The notes beneath the pieces are model-generated. The model did no database searches, had not been told where the DNA came from, and saw nothing but the letters and a program-made list of their open reading frames with translations. Made by a program: the position numbers and the translations under genes. From Piscicola geometra (Eukaryota > Annelida > Clitellata > Hirudinida > Piscicolidae): a stretch of 64,000 nucleotides of DNA. Shown here piece after piece: positions 1 to 12,349 of the stretch; the first letter of the stretch is position 1, and every line of letters starts with the position of its first letter. The stretch lies in assembly GCA_943735955.1 (NCBI GenBank), contig OX030957.1, positions 3,515,801 to 3,579,800 on the forward strand, read 5' to 3'.

Positions 1-154
<154 letters not shown>

Positions 155-174
155 ACACTCACGCACACACACAC

Positions 175-1345
175 CCGGGCATAGAGCGTCCTGAACATCT
201 TAAGCTTCTCGATGATGAATGGCTGGATGGTTTCTTTCAAATTGCCAACCACTTGTCTGGTGATCAGCAGTGCTGCCAAGTGCTGTGTGGTGGTGAGGAG
301 AAGGAGGAAGTGAAAGAGGAAGAGAAGGAGGAGCAAGAGGAGGGAGAGGAACAAGAAGAGAAAGAGGAGGAGGAAGAAGAAGAAGAAGAAGAAGAAGAAG
401 AAGAAGAAGAAGAAGAAGAAGAAGAAGAAGAAGAAGAAGAAGAGGAAGAGGAAGAAGAGGAGGAAAAGGAGGAAGAGTAGGAAAAGGAGGAAGAGGAGGA
501 AAAAGGAAGAAGAGAATGAGAAGAGGGAGGATAAATAGAAAGAAAAAAAAGAGTAATAAGATATTGAGCGGATGGAAAGAAGAAAGGAAAGAGAAAAAGA
601 GGAGAAGGATGATGAGAAAAAGAGGATGAACAGAGAAAAAAGAAGAAAGACTTAACTAACCTCCTGCAACTGGCTCATGTTCTGCAGGTAGAAGGCGATG
701 TAGAAGAGAGACAAGAAGGAGTTCACGAACTGGAACTGGATGGATGAATGGATGAATGGATGTATGGATGCATGGATGAATGGATGCATGGATGAATAGA
801 TGCATGGATAGGTGGATGCATGTATGGATGGATGATGAATGCATGGAGGGATAAATGGATGCATGCATGCATGCATGAATGGATGGATGAATGGAGGGAT
901 AGATGGATGGACTAACCATCACTAGCTTCAGGATCAAGTGCTTCTCATACGTCACGTCTAGTCTGTAGTTTTCTGTGCGAGAATTCAAAAAATCGTCGCT
1001 GAGTCATTTTGCATTCAAACACGTACAACCAGGTTCGCCCATTTTTAAAAGACTCGCCATTTTATTCTTATTATTAACTTAAAATATATTCTATTGCACT
1101 TATTTTATATAATCATCTTCCCAAAGATAACTTCGCTCAACTTAACTAAGCCACGAACAACTCCACCCCATCGTCGCTATACAAAACTGACATTATTTAT
1201 TATTATATCGTCGCCCACCAACCACGGTCATTGAGCCACGTAGCAATCCTCTTGTACGTCTCATCCAGGCCAGAGATGCTGATGGCCAGAAGAACCTTGG
1301 GCACAAACTTCGTCCAGTAGTCCATCCTGCCCTCCTCCACCTGTT

Positions 1346-1409
<64 letters not shown>

Positions 1410-4055
1410 TGTATTCTCCCTTCCCCTCCTCTATCCACTTCTCACCTTTTGGTTCACCCAGTTCTGCAGCTCCAGAAAGAGCCAAACCACCATGAAGACG
1501 ACAGCTAGACAAGCGGCAATCAGTGGGTAGCTGACGAATCCCTGTAGGGTCGACTCAAAAAGATCATAGAATAAGTTCAAGCCTCTAAATCATTACTAAC
1601 CCAAATCATTATGCACAATCATCACTACTCCTCATCACGCTTTAGGACGACCTTGAAGATGGTTCGCTTCCAGGAAGGGTACGTGGCCTCGAGTCTGCCT
1701 GTCACTTGGCTCTTCGCCACGTGCCCCTGTCGTGGAAATGATGGATGCATTGGAGGCATAGTGGTCCGATGAAAGTTTGCCATGTGCTGGGCTGTTACAG
1801 TGCTAAAATGGAATTATTTCCGTGGAATGTACTTTTAGTCGATTTGAGTTTTGAGGGTGAGTTGGTTCTTGACTGTAAAAATAAAAATTTTCGCCGGTTT
1901 TAAAGCTGCTTCTTAAAACTTTGCAACAGTCTTGACCTAGCACCACCGAGTAATACCCGCTCACCACCCGCTCACATGGAAGAAAGCCCTGGGCTCCAGG
2001 AGCAATTCATCGCCATCATCGATGGTGTTCCAGTGATGAGCGCAAACTGCCGATCGTCGCTTCCACCCCTCCAGGTACAGCGTGGTCCATACAACGTTGA
2101 AGACCGCGAACAACACGAAACACACGTCGTCCATGAACTGGGAGAGAAGGATTGAAAATAAATAAATTCTACCTGATGATTTGAACAAGAAATTGTGTAA
2201 TACATTTGAATTCGTTAATGATTGTTGAACAAGGAAGGTAAGTAAGGGAACGAAAAAATCGCAAAAACGCAGCGGGAGAGACAGGCGGACACCTGGCTGG
2301 CTCCGGAAAGCATCCAAAGAAGAACTCCAAAGGCGGCAGGCCACAGGAGCGAGTGTGTGTAGTGGCCCAGGTAGCTGAAGTACATGCCGATCTTTACGCC
2401 GAAGTAGCGGCAAATGCGGTCTGTGGTGGCAGGGCGAGTGGTTGTTTGATCGATTACTCGAAGTACTTAATTATGTGTATAATGTTTCCATTCGATACAT
2501 TTAAATAAACTCGAATTTTAACCCACATACCCGTCTATCCATCTTATAAACCAAGAAACCAGTAATCAAAAACCACATAAAACGACCCTTAAAAGCCATG
2601 CTCTGAACAGCGACAAGCAACGCACCCAATGGTTGTTTGTGGAAGAAGGCCTTGACCCATTTCTTGCGCAGATAGGCGAGGTCAGAGTGCTTGTGCAGGG
2701 GCAGCACTTGCGAGATTATGCCCCTCGATAGTAGCACAGGCACTGGCGGGGTTTGCCGTGCATTTGGGAAATACTTATTTTGGTTTTTCTTTTATAAATG
2801 GGAAAATACATTTGGAAAAATAAAATATTTGGAAATTGGAAAAATGAATTCTATTAATCTTTTAGAGCTGACGCCATTACTCATAATCAGAGTTTTGTTA
2901 TGAATACATCCTGAATGGATACACAACAAGAAAAGCAAAAGAAAATATCATTGAAAAAGCGATGAAACATTTAAACGATAAAGAGAAAGAAGAGCGTCAG
3001 GTGTTTAATTGCTGCGCAGTTCTGAATCCGTCTCGGTTTCCAGGATGATTGCATGCAGAAACAACAACCCGGAACTGCATTCGCCCACCCATATACAAAA
3101 CTTGTATGTATAATATGCATTGTATAATGTTGCATTGCATTTTATAATGTTGCATTGCATTGTATAATGTTGCATTGCATTGTATAATGTTGCATGGCAT
3201 TGTATAATGTGCTTTGTATCAAATATATGGTCCTTTAAAACGAGTAGTAATAGTAGTATCTCAAACAAAGTAGCAACAGCAAAGCCTCACCAATGGCCTG
3301 GCCTGCATGGAGTCTCACTCCAGCCACCTCATCTCCCTCCAGGGCTCGCAGGTTCAACAGCATGTGATGCACGATGCCCTGTCTCTCCTCGCTCGACAGA
3401 AAACCCTCTGAGAACTCACCCTGCCCCCCACCAAAGGACCCCCTATTGTCTCCGAAGCCCCAACTGTTTTCATCCCAAAAGCCGACCTTTTCATCCTTGT
3501 CTCCAGCATCCTCAGCAGTTGGAGATCTCTCTTCTGGATGCTTCATCCTCACCTCCCCTCCCTCTGCACTCAAGCCCTCAAACACCTCCTTCTCCTCATA
3601 CACAAACTCCCTGAAACCGCCTCCATACTCCTCCTTCACTGCCTTCTTCAGTCCCAATTCCTCCGCCCCCTTCAGCAAACTGCAGATTGTGGGGAGAGCG
3701 AGGTTGGAGGGGTCACTGAACTGGTAATCCAAAAAATTGCATGTCGGGAAAATAATTCATTGGAGGACAAAGTTATTTAACTTCATTTTATTCTTATTGA
3801 TGCTATTACTTGTCATCAGTAGCAGTTAGATAGAGTGCAAAATCTCCTGATTTCGCGTGCAACTTGAGTTTGAGGTGAATCTCCGGGGTGCGGGTTCGAA
3901 TCCTCGTCACCACCCACATGATCACCTCGTTTGAAGTGTGTGGGGGCAGCGTGACGACGATGTCACAGTTCTTGGACGCAATGCAACCTGAAAGCACTTT
4001 GGAGCAGACAACAAACTTTGAGGTGATCGCAAATTTGTTGTGCAGCAATTTTTCT
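175..4055 (-). CDS. ANO8: Anoctamin (TMEM16), ANO8-like; partial, 11 exons visible
   Basis: This is a minus-strand gene encoding a multi-pass membrane protein of the anoctamin family, whose members are calcium-regulated lipid scramblases or chloride channels; mammalian ANO8 sits at ER-plasma membrane contacts. In transcription order the exons are 4055-3810, 3715-3291, 2742-2626, 2420-2293, 2137-1976, 1726-1652, 1541-1446, 1340-1223, 972-917, 735-661 and 282-175, about 535 codons, with phases that agree at every junction. Recognisable segments are SKNCDIVVTLPPHTS near the N-terminus, then SSEERQGIVHHML, GIISQVLPLHKHS, WVKAFFHKQPLDRICRYFG, VCFVLFAVFNVVW, LEATYPSWKR, KFVPKVLLAISISGLDE and FQFVNSFLSLFYIAFYLQ, ending in AALLITRQVVGNLKETIQPF. 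This order and wording fits ANO8 better than the ANO1-7 group. The start codon is not found, because the first exon seen opens after an acceptor near 4056. The later transmembrane helices lie beyond the left edge. Introns are 90-550 bp and rich in microsatellites. Family assignment is sure; the ANO8 subtype (versus ANO10) is likely. Confidence 0.87.
290..655. repeat. Purine-rich GAA/GAG tract in an anoctamin intron
   Basis: On the plus strand this is almost pure A and G, with a clean GAA run at about 375-440. It lies in the intron between the two leftmost anoctamin exons. Read on the gene's strand it is a long TTC/CTC pyrimidine tract that ends directly at the acceptor of exon 282-175. The open reading it creates (poly-Glu) is a repeat artefact. 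Confidence 0.9.
737..908. repeat. ATGG/ATCC degenerate tetranucleotide repeat
   Basis: A degenerate array of GGATGAAT and GGATGCAT units fills most of the intron between anoctamin exons 972-917 and 735-661. On the minus strand its CCATCCATCCAG end provides the acceptor of exon 735-661. Confidence 0.9.
1345..1408. repeat. (GT)n microsatellite in an anoctamin intron
   Basis: This is a GT run with two TTT-type interruptions near its left end. On the minus strand it is a CA run whose last bases, CAAACAG, form the acceptor of exon 1340-1223. Confidence 0.95.
3116..3210. repeat. 20-bp tandem repeat, about 4.5 copies
   Basis: The unit is TGTATAATGTTGCATTGCAT, repeated from about 3121 with one or two substitutions per copy. 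It lies in the intron between anoctamin exons 3715-3291 and 2742-2626. Confidence 0.9.
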
Positions 4056-4059
4056 CTGC

Positions 4060-5405
4060 CTTAAGAAGAAAAAAAGAGAGAGTTGAGAGTGAGAAAGGTG
4101 CATTTAGGTTGGGGATCTAACTCACGCCACCAGAACTAGGAACTGAAACAACGAACTGAGGTTTGAGCAACAACACTGAGATTAAAGAAACCGTCTTTTG
4201 GTTAGATTAGAGCATGTACTAAAGAGTTATTTGAAAAAGGGGTTTTTTAGAAATTATTGCAATCGAGGCATGCAAATGTTAATGATGGAACATGAAAATA
4301 AAAAACCTTCCACCATTAATAAATTAACAATTCAGTTTAAACTAAAATGACAGTAACAAAACCTAGTACTATAACACAACTTGAATGTGTAAAAGATTCT
4401 AACTAAAAATACCAACTTCAATTTATCCAAACATACATTTAGAAGCTTTTTCTTTCAAACTTTTTGTCCACGAATTTGAAATCTTGAGTTCCTTTTTGAA
4501 CCCTTTCAAGTCATCATCTCCATAATCAATAGTCTCCGAATTCGTTCTTCTTTCAAAAGAGGTATTTATCTCTGACATTTCAAATGCTATTTTTAATCGT
4601 GAACTGTAGAAGTTTTAGAAGAGTGATTTATGCTTGAAAACATTTCTTTTTCGATCCTAATTTAAAGTTAGCTTATCACAGATGATCCATAGACTAATGA
4701 TATTCCCTTTTTATGCCATTGTGGGTAAAAGTAATTTGTGCTATTCTAAAATATATTTTTTAGTGGATAGTTTATTTATAACTTAAAAACTTTAAAAAAA
4801 TAAAAATAATTGTAAACATTTACATTATTTCAAAAATATGAATTTTATAACTTTTTTTAGAGAAATTGTTTCTAAAAAAGTCTCAACGAAATTAATATTC
4901 CAATAAAAATACAAAATGATGGTGTACTGAAATAATTTAGCAACATCAACATTCGAAAAGCAGTTTCTCTAGATGAAGCCATAGATTTTAGGTCCTAAAC
5001 CGAGTTCTGAACGTCTGTTTTTTTGAGTCAACACCCGCCGTTAACGCAATTCTCGAGTGCTTTCCAAATCGGTTCAAATCGAGCAAATACGATGGGTGTA
5101 ATGGTTAATAAAACTGTTTCTAACAGAACAATTATTGCGGCCTGCATCATAATAATGGGGGATGGTGGTGTTGTCTGTACTAGGGGTGTTAGTGATGTTA
5201 GTAGTGGTGGTAAACGGATGGTTAAAAGACAAGAACAAATTTAAAAAAAAGAGAAGATGGAGTTGGAGTAGGGAAGAATTAAAGAAAAAAAGAAGAAGAA
5301 AAGAAAGAACGTGATGATGATTATTAAATGTATAGCTTCTTTTGCATGAAAATATTCTTATGGCGTTTCGATTCTTTGTGAATGTTCATTTCTTTAATTA
5401 TTTTT
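4060..5405. other. Gene-free AT-rich stretch
   Basis: This lies upstream of the first visible anoctamin exon and should contain the missing first exon or promoter if the gene starts nearby. No convincing exon, RNA gene or repeat is visible. A stretch at 5100-5220 has GTGGTG-like simple sequence. Confidence 0.5.
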
Positions 5406-5407
5406 TT

Positions 5408-5645
5408 TTGGTCTATACTATTCACAGCCTGACAGACGCATGCCATGTTACAATGGTTCTGAGAACCATGGTTCTTATGCGCCAAGGCGCCACTCCACAC
5501 GACGTACACATCTTTCAATGCATACGTCGCAAACACCGCATTATATACACTAGGTATATGATAGTTCACGGTTGCTTGTCAAGGATTCGAACAGGCAACC
5601 TTTAAGTTGCAAGTCCGACGTCTACCATCTAAGCCATCCCCGCTC
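5408..5645 (-). mobile_element. tRNA-derived SINE
   Basis: Read on the minus strand, the element starts near 5645 with a tRNA-like head. It has an A-box-like TGGCTTAGATGG, then about 35 bp later a B box GTTCGAATCC. A non-tRNA body of about 160 bp follows, including a short palindrome built on AGAACCATGGTTCT at 5460-5473. The tRNA head does not form clean acceptor or T stems, so it is not a working tRNA. The body is unlike that of the SINE at 27.8 kb, so the two are different families. The 3' boundary is uncertain. Confidence 0.65.
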
Positions 5646-5762
5646 CCCAATTTAGAAAAGAATATGGTGGTCGTGGTGTTGTGGTTGAAGATGGTGCTGC
5701 CGATGGGTAGTACTGTTGGTTGCTATAGATAATGTGGTGGCTTGAAGACTAATAGCAGAAGC

Positions 5763-6125
5763 GCGAATCTGCTGCAAATATCGGGAGGGTCCTAACCAGC
5801 ATGGACGATCATAGGGGGGTCCTGGACTCCGCACTTGCTCTCTCCCAAATTGAAAAAACCTTTAAAACTTTTTTATACGAATATTTAAGTAAGCAAAGAA
5901 TAGTTTGGTTTGAAACAGCTATCACTATAACTACACATACTCACAATGTATTACTATATAAAAATTATGTTTTATGCCATGGTTGACAATTATGCTCGTA
6001 TCAAATCAAGAGTTTAAAAATGTTTTTATTGAAAAAATGGGGGGTCCACATTAAGACGAAACTCTCACTACCAAAAAGTGGGGGGGTCCGGACCCCAAGA
6101 CCCCCCCAGGATCGCCGCCCATGAA
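5763..6125. mobile_element. Foldback hAT-type MITE with imperfect inverted ends
   Basis: The left end (5763-5825) carries TCTGCTGCAAAT, GGTCCTAACCAGCATGGACG and GGGGGGTCCTGG. The right end (6065-6122) carries the complementary block, with GGACCCCAAGACCCCCCCAGG and GGATCGCCGCCC. The same two blocks occur joined at 35.1 kb, where the sequence ends in GCCGCCCCTG. A CAGGGGCGGC terminus is typical of many non-autonomous hAT elements, so hAT membership is an inference from the ends. The interior is AT-rich with no coding. Confidence 0.65.
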
Positions 6126-7173
6126 ATATAGAACTTATAGGAAAAAAATTCTGAAATATTTCAATTCGTAATTTTCATTTATATAATTTTAATTGTTTAG
6201 TTGGCATTAGAATTTTGTGGCCTTGATAGACAGAACTTTTATTCGACAAGGACATTAGGAAGGCAAGGAAAGCGACCATAACGTCCCAAAAGAATGCAAT
6301 GGCATTTAATATAATATATATAATATCATATAATACAATATAAAAAAACATTTTGATGTTAGAAGGTAAGACGAAGAGGAAAGGTTTGAATAACATACAA
6401 GTCAATTAAATAATAATGGAAAATCTTTAAAAAAAATAATATTGACATAAAATGAATATAATAATGATGATCTTTTTCAGTAATAACTTTGGAGATTCCG
6501 TGACAGTCTGGCGTCCCTGTGTTTAAATATGCTCTCTACAGCATTAATGTATATTTTAAAATTTGATGAACGGTCTGACGATTAAAGATTCATAATCATT
6601 TCTTTTCAAACTGGTTGATGGTTGAAATAATAAGCAATTTATGCAAATTCATTTTTCTATTTTTTAGAGTACACCAACCACGGGGAGTATGTTTCCAGCC
6701 ATTGATAGGTAACTTATTATTATTATAGTAAGTAAAATGTTTTCCAGTTGTAAAACCAGCAGCCCACCCTTGCTCCCCCTGGACACGCCCATGACGTAGG
6801 CATGAACGTAATTTAAAGCCTCGTTGCGAATTGAAATCACGTTCAAAGATCGTCTTCAGATCCTGAGTTCTAAAGGTCTTCATTGCTTCAAATTAAATAA
6901 TTATTGCTTTCTAAGCATTGTCATTACTTAAGAAACTCCATACATCATACAATTTTGTTAAAAATAGATGACATACATTAGATGAACTCTTAAATAAAAA
7001 CCTAAAACCTTCATACATGAAGTTATGAATATTTGGTTCATCCCCGAATGTTGATGTTGTGAAATATTTGGAGAATTGTAAAAAAATTTAAAGTATATAT
7101 TTTTTGAAAACTACTTTTTCATGCTTTTATGCAACAACAATTTTAAAAGTTAAGTTTGTATAGAACATTTCGT

Positions 7174-7943
<770 letters not shown>

Positions 7944-7991
7944 TGCCAACAAAATGTACGACGTGTCAAAGGAGAAGCAGACGTGAATTCA

Positions 7992-8198
7992 GACCGTCAT
8001 CTTCTTGACACCCAATTTGAAATTGAAGTTGAAGAAGAAGGAGACTGCAGTGGCACATCCAACATCGATGTGCTCAAAAACTCCCGGAAGAAAGCATAGT
8101 TCAAGGTCACTTTCTCGAACAAGTTTCAGGTTCTAGAGGAACTGTTCACGCAAGAAACAATAGAAGAGAAATTGTTGAGTCTGGCGGGAACAACATGA
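7992..8198 (+). pseudogene. LINE ORF remnant (endonuclease to RT linker type)
   Basis: One frame reads 68 codons with a single internal TAG at 8097-8099. The segment NKFQVLEELFTQETIEEK matches the NRFxxLxEL...TIEEK linker common in LINE ORF2 proteins of the CR1/RTE kind. The piece is 5'- and 3'-truncated, and no RT domain follows. Family assignment is by remembered motif only. Confidence 0.55.
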
Positions 8199-8747
8199 AA
8201 ATTTGGAATTATTAATATTATAATCATATTATAATTAATAATAATTACTGGACTAGTATTCTTAGAGTTATTATAATGATCATCATCAACTTCATAGCAA
8301 TTAGTCATTCTTAATTGCTTTCGCAATCTGCGTATACCTTTAAAGCATCCGGGTCCTTGGTTAACAGCCTCAGCAGCTGTATCTAAGTGCCACAAATCTT
8401 TGGGAGTATTTAGTCCTGCGTTCCTCCGAACCAATAAAAAAATCATTTTTGGGAGTTTTTGCTTCTAGATGAGATGTTCGTAGCCGTCGTGTTACTAGCA
8501 TGTGAGTTTATTCACACAAGAAGTCTTTAAAACATAATTTATAAAATATATTTGAGTAATAAATATTATTTAAAGAATCAGAACGGTTCCAAAAACCACA
8601 CTATTTAATCACAATAAAACTAACATTTCACTATGCAAAAATCCCACTATAGCAAAAACCAACATAAACTATTTCAAGCATTTTATTTTTATTTTATTTA
8701 CAAAACAGTTTTCCCTCTTGTGGTCTCAAAAAAGATCAAAAACATTG

Positions 8748-8829
8748 CTACAGCAAGTACTGCTTCATGATACCGGAAGGGGACGAGCCTTCGTCAAACA
8801 CATGCCACAATGCAGCCTCCCTCATCTCC
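8748..8829 (-). CDS. Possible terminal exon of an unrecognised gene
   Basis: This is a GC-richer island in AT-rich surroundings. On the minus strand a good acceptor (TTTCAACAG) opens one frame of 26 residues, with the parts EMREAALWHVFDEG and SSPSGIMKQYLL, ending at TAG 8750-8748. The preceding exon would have to end in phase 2. A downstream AATAAA-like signal is plausible but not clear. I do not recognise the peptide, and the upstream exons were not found. It could be a chance island. Confidence 0.35.
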
Positions 8830-8899
8830 CTGTTGAAATACAAATGAAGATATAAAGAGGGAACTCGACCAGTTCGAACGAGGTGACTTGTGGGGAGCT

Positions 8900-11250
8900 A
8901 GATGGATAATTATAACTTTTTTAACCTTTTAGAAATATTTTAAAACTTTTTTCCAAATTTAATAACTCTTCCATTATACCACTTCAATCAAACAGCCCTT
9001 CGAAAAGAAAAAAATATCAGCAACTTTATTCTAAGTCTCAGCCAAAAATTCAGAAACGGAACGTGGTACGGGATAAAGAGTCAAATTCGTGAGAATATTT
9101 ATTAAAAGCTGAAAAAATTTATATTGAAAAAAAGAACCGAATTTTTACTAAAATGTCTGATCAGTCACATGTCAAAATAAAATCACCTCACAGTTTACGA
9201 AAAAAACAATGTTGACCCTGGTACTCAGAATTGGGTGCCTTTCTTTGCTCAAAGTGGTATAGATTTTGAATTATATCAGAAAGGTAAAGTATATAACTTT
9301 TTGTGCATCAGAGGTACGAGTGGTGGATGTGGGAAAGGGAGGGTAGGATGGATTTCGTGGTGGTGGTGATGGTGGTGGGGTTAATTTGGTAGGGGTAGTG
9401 AATTTGGTAGTGATGTTGGTGGTGGTGATGGCGGCATAGGTGAATGTGTCAGTAATGACAGCCTGAGTTGTCCAGCGTTAAATCTCTGAGTGACTAAAAT
9501 TAATTTAAATGACTTTGAAACGAAAATTTTCGTTCTCTTAATTTTCTAAAACTTTACACACGCACACACACACCAGACTTTCTACCTTCTACGACAATGC
9601 AAACAGTAAACACCACACCCTATAATACAGAAAACATTACAAAAAACACAAAAACAGAGAAACCTCTACTGACCTGACAAATTGTTGAATGATGATGATG
9701 ATAACGATGAATGAACGTTGAGTATGATAGGAGGATTTGTCAAAGTTATGATCTCTTACAACACTGCTTTGTAATCCATGTCTTCGTGTTTTTCATATTG
9801 AAAATTGGTCCAGTTCTATGTATACATTAAATACATTTAGAACTAATTTCTTCTAAAATTGAATTAATATATTTGATAGAACTGGTAAGTTGATTAAAGG
9901 TCCGTGTATATTCTCATTTCATTCTAGCAATCACATTCCTACTCCGAATTTCATAGCCTAGAGTTTGTTTTTGACACAAAATTAGCTCTATCAAATCAAT
10001 TTGTTCTTTTTATATAAAAAAATAAATTTCATCTTATTCTCTAAAAAAAATTTCGTGTGGATAAAATAAAATATGTTATTTTCAGCATTCTTTTTATCTA
10101 GGATAGATTATTGTAAACCGCTTTACTAGGATTCACCTGATAGTTTTATCAAACCCCTGAAAAAAGTAATTAATTTTGCAGATGTATTTATAATTTTTTT
10201 TTCTTATTTAGCATATCACTCTTTCTCTTATATTTCTGCACTGTCTTGACATTAAATATGGAATAAATGATCAGATTGGTTCTGAAAACATGCTTTTTCT
10301 AATTAAGTTTTTATTTCGTACTGTACTGATTTTTGTTCCTTAAGAGTTTCAACCAAGATAGGTGAAGTGGTAAAAACTGCACGTAAAACTCTTTTTAATG
10401 CTAGTGAAAACTAAATTTATTTCGTAAAAATAAAAACGCTACTTTAGTGGACAATTAGGGTGTCATCAAAATGTTTCTAATCGTTTATTGAGTCGGAACT
10501 GCGTGGCACGGAAGGAAGAAAAGACGTACAAGCACGCGCCAATTCAATCTCTTTCGAGCCTATCTCTTTCTCTCTTGAGAATTTCGGTGCCTAGTCATCA
10601 GCCTATATAACTTTCTTCATTATTGAACATCCTTTATTACCTGTTTTGATTATCGGAAAGCTTATGCACCAATAAAAAAGGAAAGTGTCTTCCTCGTAAT
10701 GGCAAAGCACATGCAATGTTGACCTAGAATTGAAAGCTTTCTTTGCACCCATTTCTTTATCTTTTTACTTTAACAGAAAAAAACTTTTCCATTTCATCAA
10801 ATAATTAAATAGTATAAAAAATATTTTTCAATATGATAGAAGCATTGTACATTTAAAATTTAAATTTAAATTTTAAATGAGTTATGTCTTCTCTATCGTG
10901 AAAGGGCAACTACTAAGATCCCTTGAAGGCTTTCTTACTTGAAATTGTGTTAAATTTTTCTTTTCACGGGTTTGATTAGAAAAAAAAGTTTCAATAGTTT
11001 TGAAATAAAACAATTATAACATTATTTCTATCAGATCTCTTTACGTTGACAAAAATTTGCATATGTAAATTCATACGCAAATGTAAATATATTCTCCTAC
11101 CTTTTTTGAGATATTTATAATAGTTTGCTTTAATATCCTCTTTATCACTCCTAAATAATGTCTTTCCTTTTAGCCTCTGATTATATTTTATTGAGAGGCC
11201 CTAATAAAAATCATTGAGCTCACAAGTAGCTCGCTTATCAATATGTCAAT
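8900..11250. other. Gene-free AT-rich stretch
   Basis: This contains a GGT/GAT-rich patch at about 9320-9440 and a few short CA runs near 9560. A mixed-sequence patch at 10490-10620 is somewhat GC-richer and contains CCTATATAAC but leads to no visible gene. Nothing else is supported. Confidence 0.5.
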
Positions 11251-11254
11251 AAAT

Positions 11255-12345
11255 CACAATTATACTATAATTTAGGTATATTATAATTAAAGTATACTAT
11301 AATTAAATTATACTATAATTTAGGTATATTATAATTAAAGTATACTATACTTAAATTATACTATAATTAAATTATACTATAATTAAATCATACTATAATT
11401 AAATTATACTATAATTAAATTATACTATAATTAAATTATACTATAATTAAATTATACTATAATTAAATCATACTATAATTCAATTATACTATAATTAAAT
11501 TAGACTATAATTAAATTAGACTATAATTAAATTAGACTATAATTAAATTAGACTATAATTAAATTATACTATAATTAAATTATACTATAATTAAATTATA
11601 CTATAATTAAATTATACTATAATTAAATTATACTATAATTAAATTATACTATAATTAAATTATACTACAATTAAATTATACTATAATTAAATTATACTAT
11701 AATTAAATTATACTATAATTAAATTAGACTATAATTAAATTATACTATAATTAAATTATACCATAATTAAATTAAACTATAATTAAATTGAACTATAATT
11801 AAATTATACTATAATTAAATTATACTATAATTAAATTATACTATAATTAAATTAGACTATAATTAAATTAGACTATAATTAAATTAGACTATAATTAAAT
11901 TATACAATAATTAAATTATACTATAATTGAATTATACTATAATTAAATTATACTATAATTAAATTAGACTATAATTAAATTAGACTATAATTAAATTAGA
12001 CTATAATTAAATTAGACTATAATTAAATTAGACTATAATTAAATTAGACTATAATTCAATTAAACTATAATTAAATTATACTATAATTAAATTATACTAT
12101 AATTAAATTATACTATAATTAAATTATACTATAATTAAATTATACTATAATTAAATTATACTATAATTAAATTATACTATAATTAAATTATACTATAATT
12201 AAATTATACTATAATTAAATTATACTATAATTAAATTATACTATAATTAAATTATACTATAATTAAATTATACTATAATTAAATTATACTATAATTAAAT
12301 TATACTATAATTAAATTATAATATAATTAACTTATACTATAATTC
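11255..12345. repeat. 16-bp satellite array, about 65-70 copies
   Basis: The unit is TATACTATAATTAAAT, repeated head to tail for about 1.1 kb with few substitutions. Two longer variant units (with TTTAGGTATATTATAATTAA) mark the left end, and the right end decays beyond 12300. A TAGACT variant of the unit clusters at about 11505-11560, 11850-11890 and 11965-12045, which suggests local homogenisation. Nearly every unit contains the palindrome TAATTA. Confidence 0.97.
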
Positions 12346-12349
12346 AAAT

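Noticed and set aside
253..480. Poly-Glu frame on the plus strand
   Set aside because: It overlaps an anoctamin exon on the other strand and is produced by the GAA/GAG tract in its intron.
3880..3925. Possible tRNA or SINE B box (GGGTTCGAATCC)
   Set aside because: The match lies inside anoctamin exon 4055-3810, where it encodes part of RIRTRTPE, and no A box is present; it is a coincidence.
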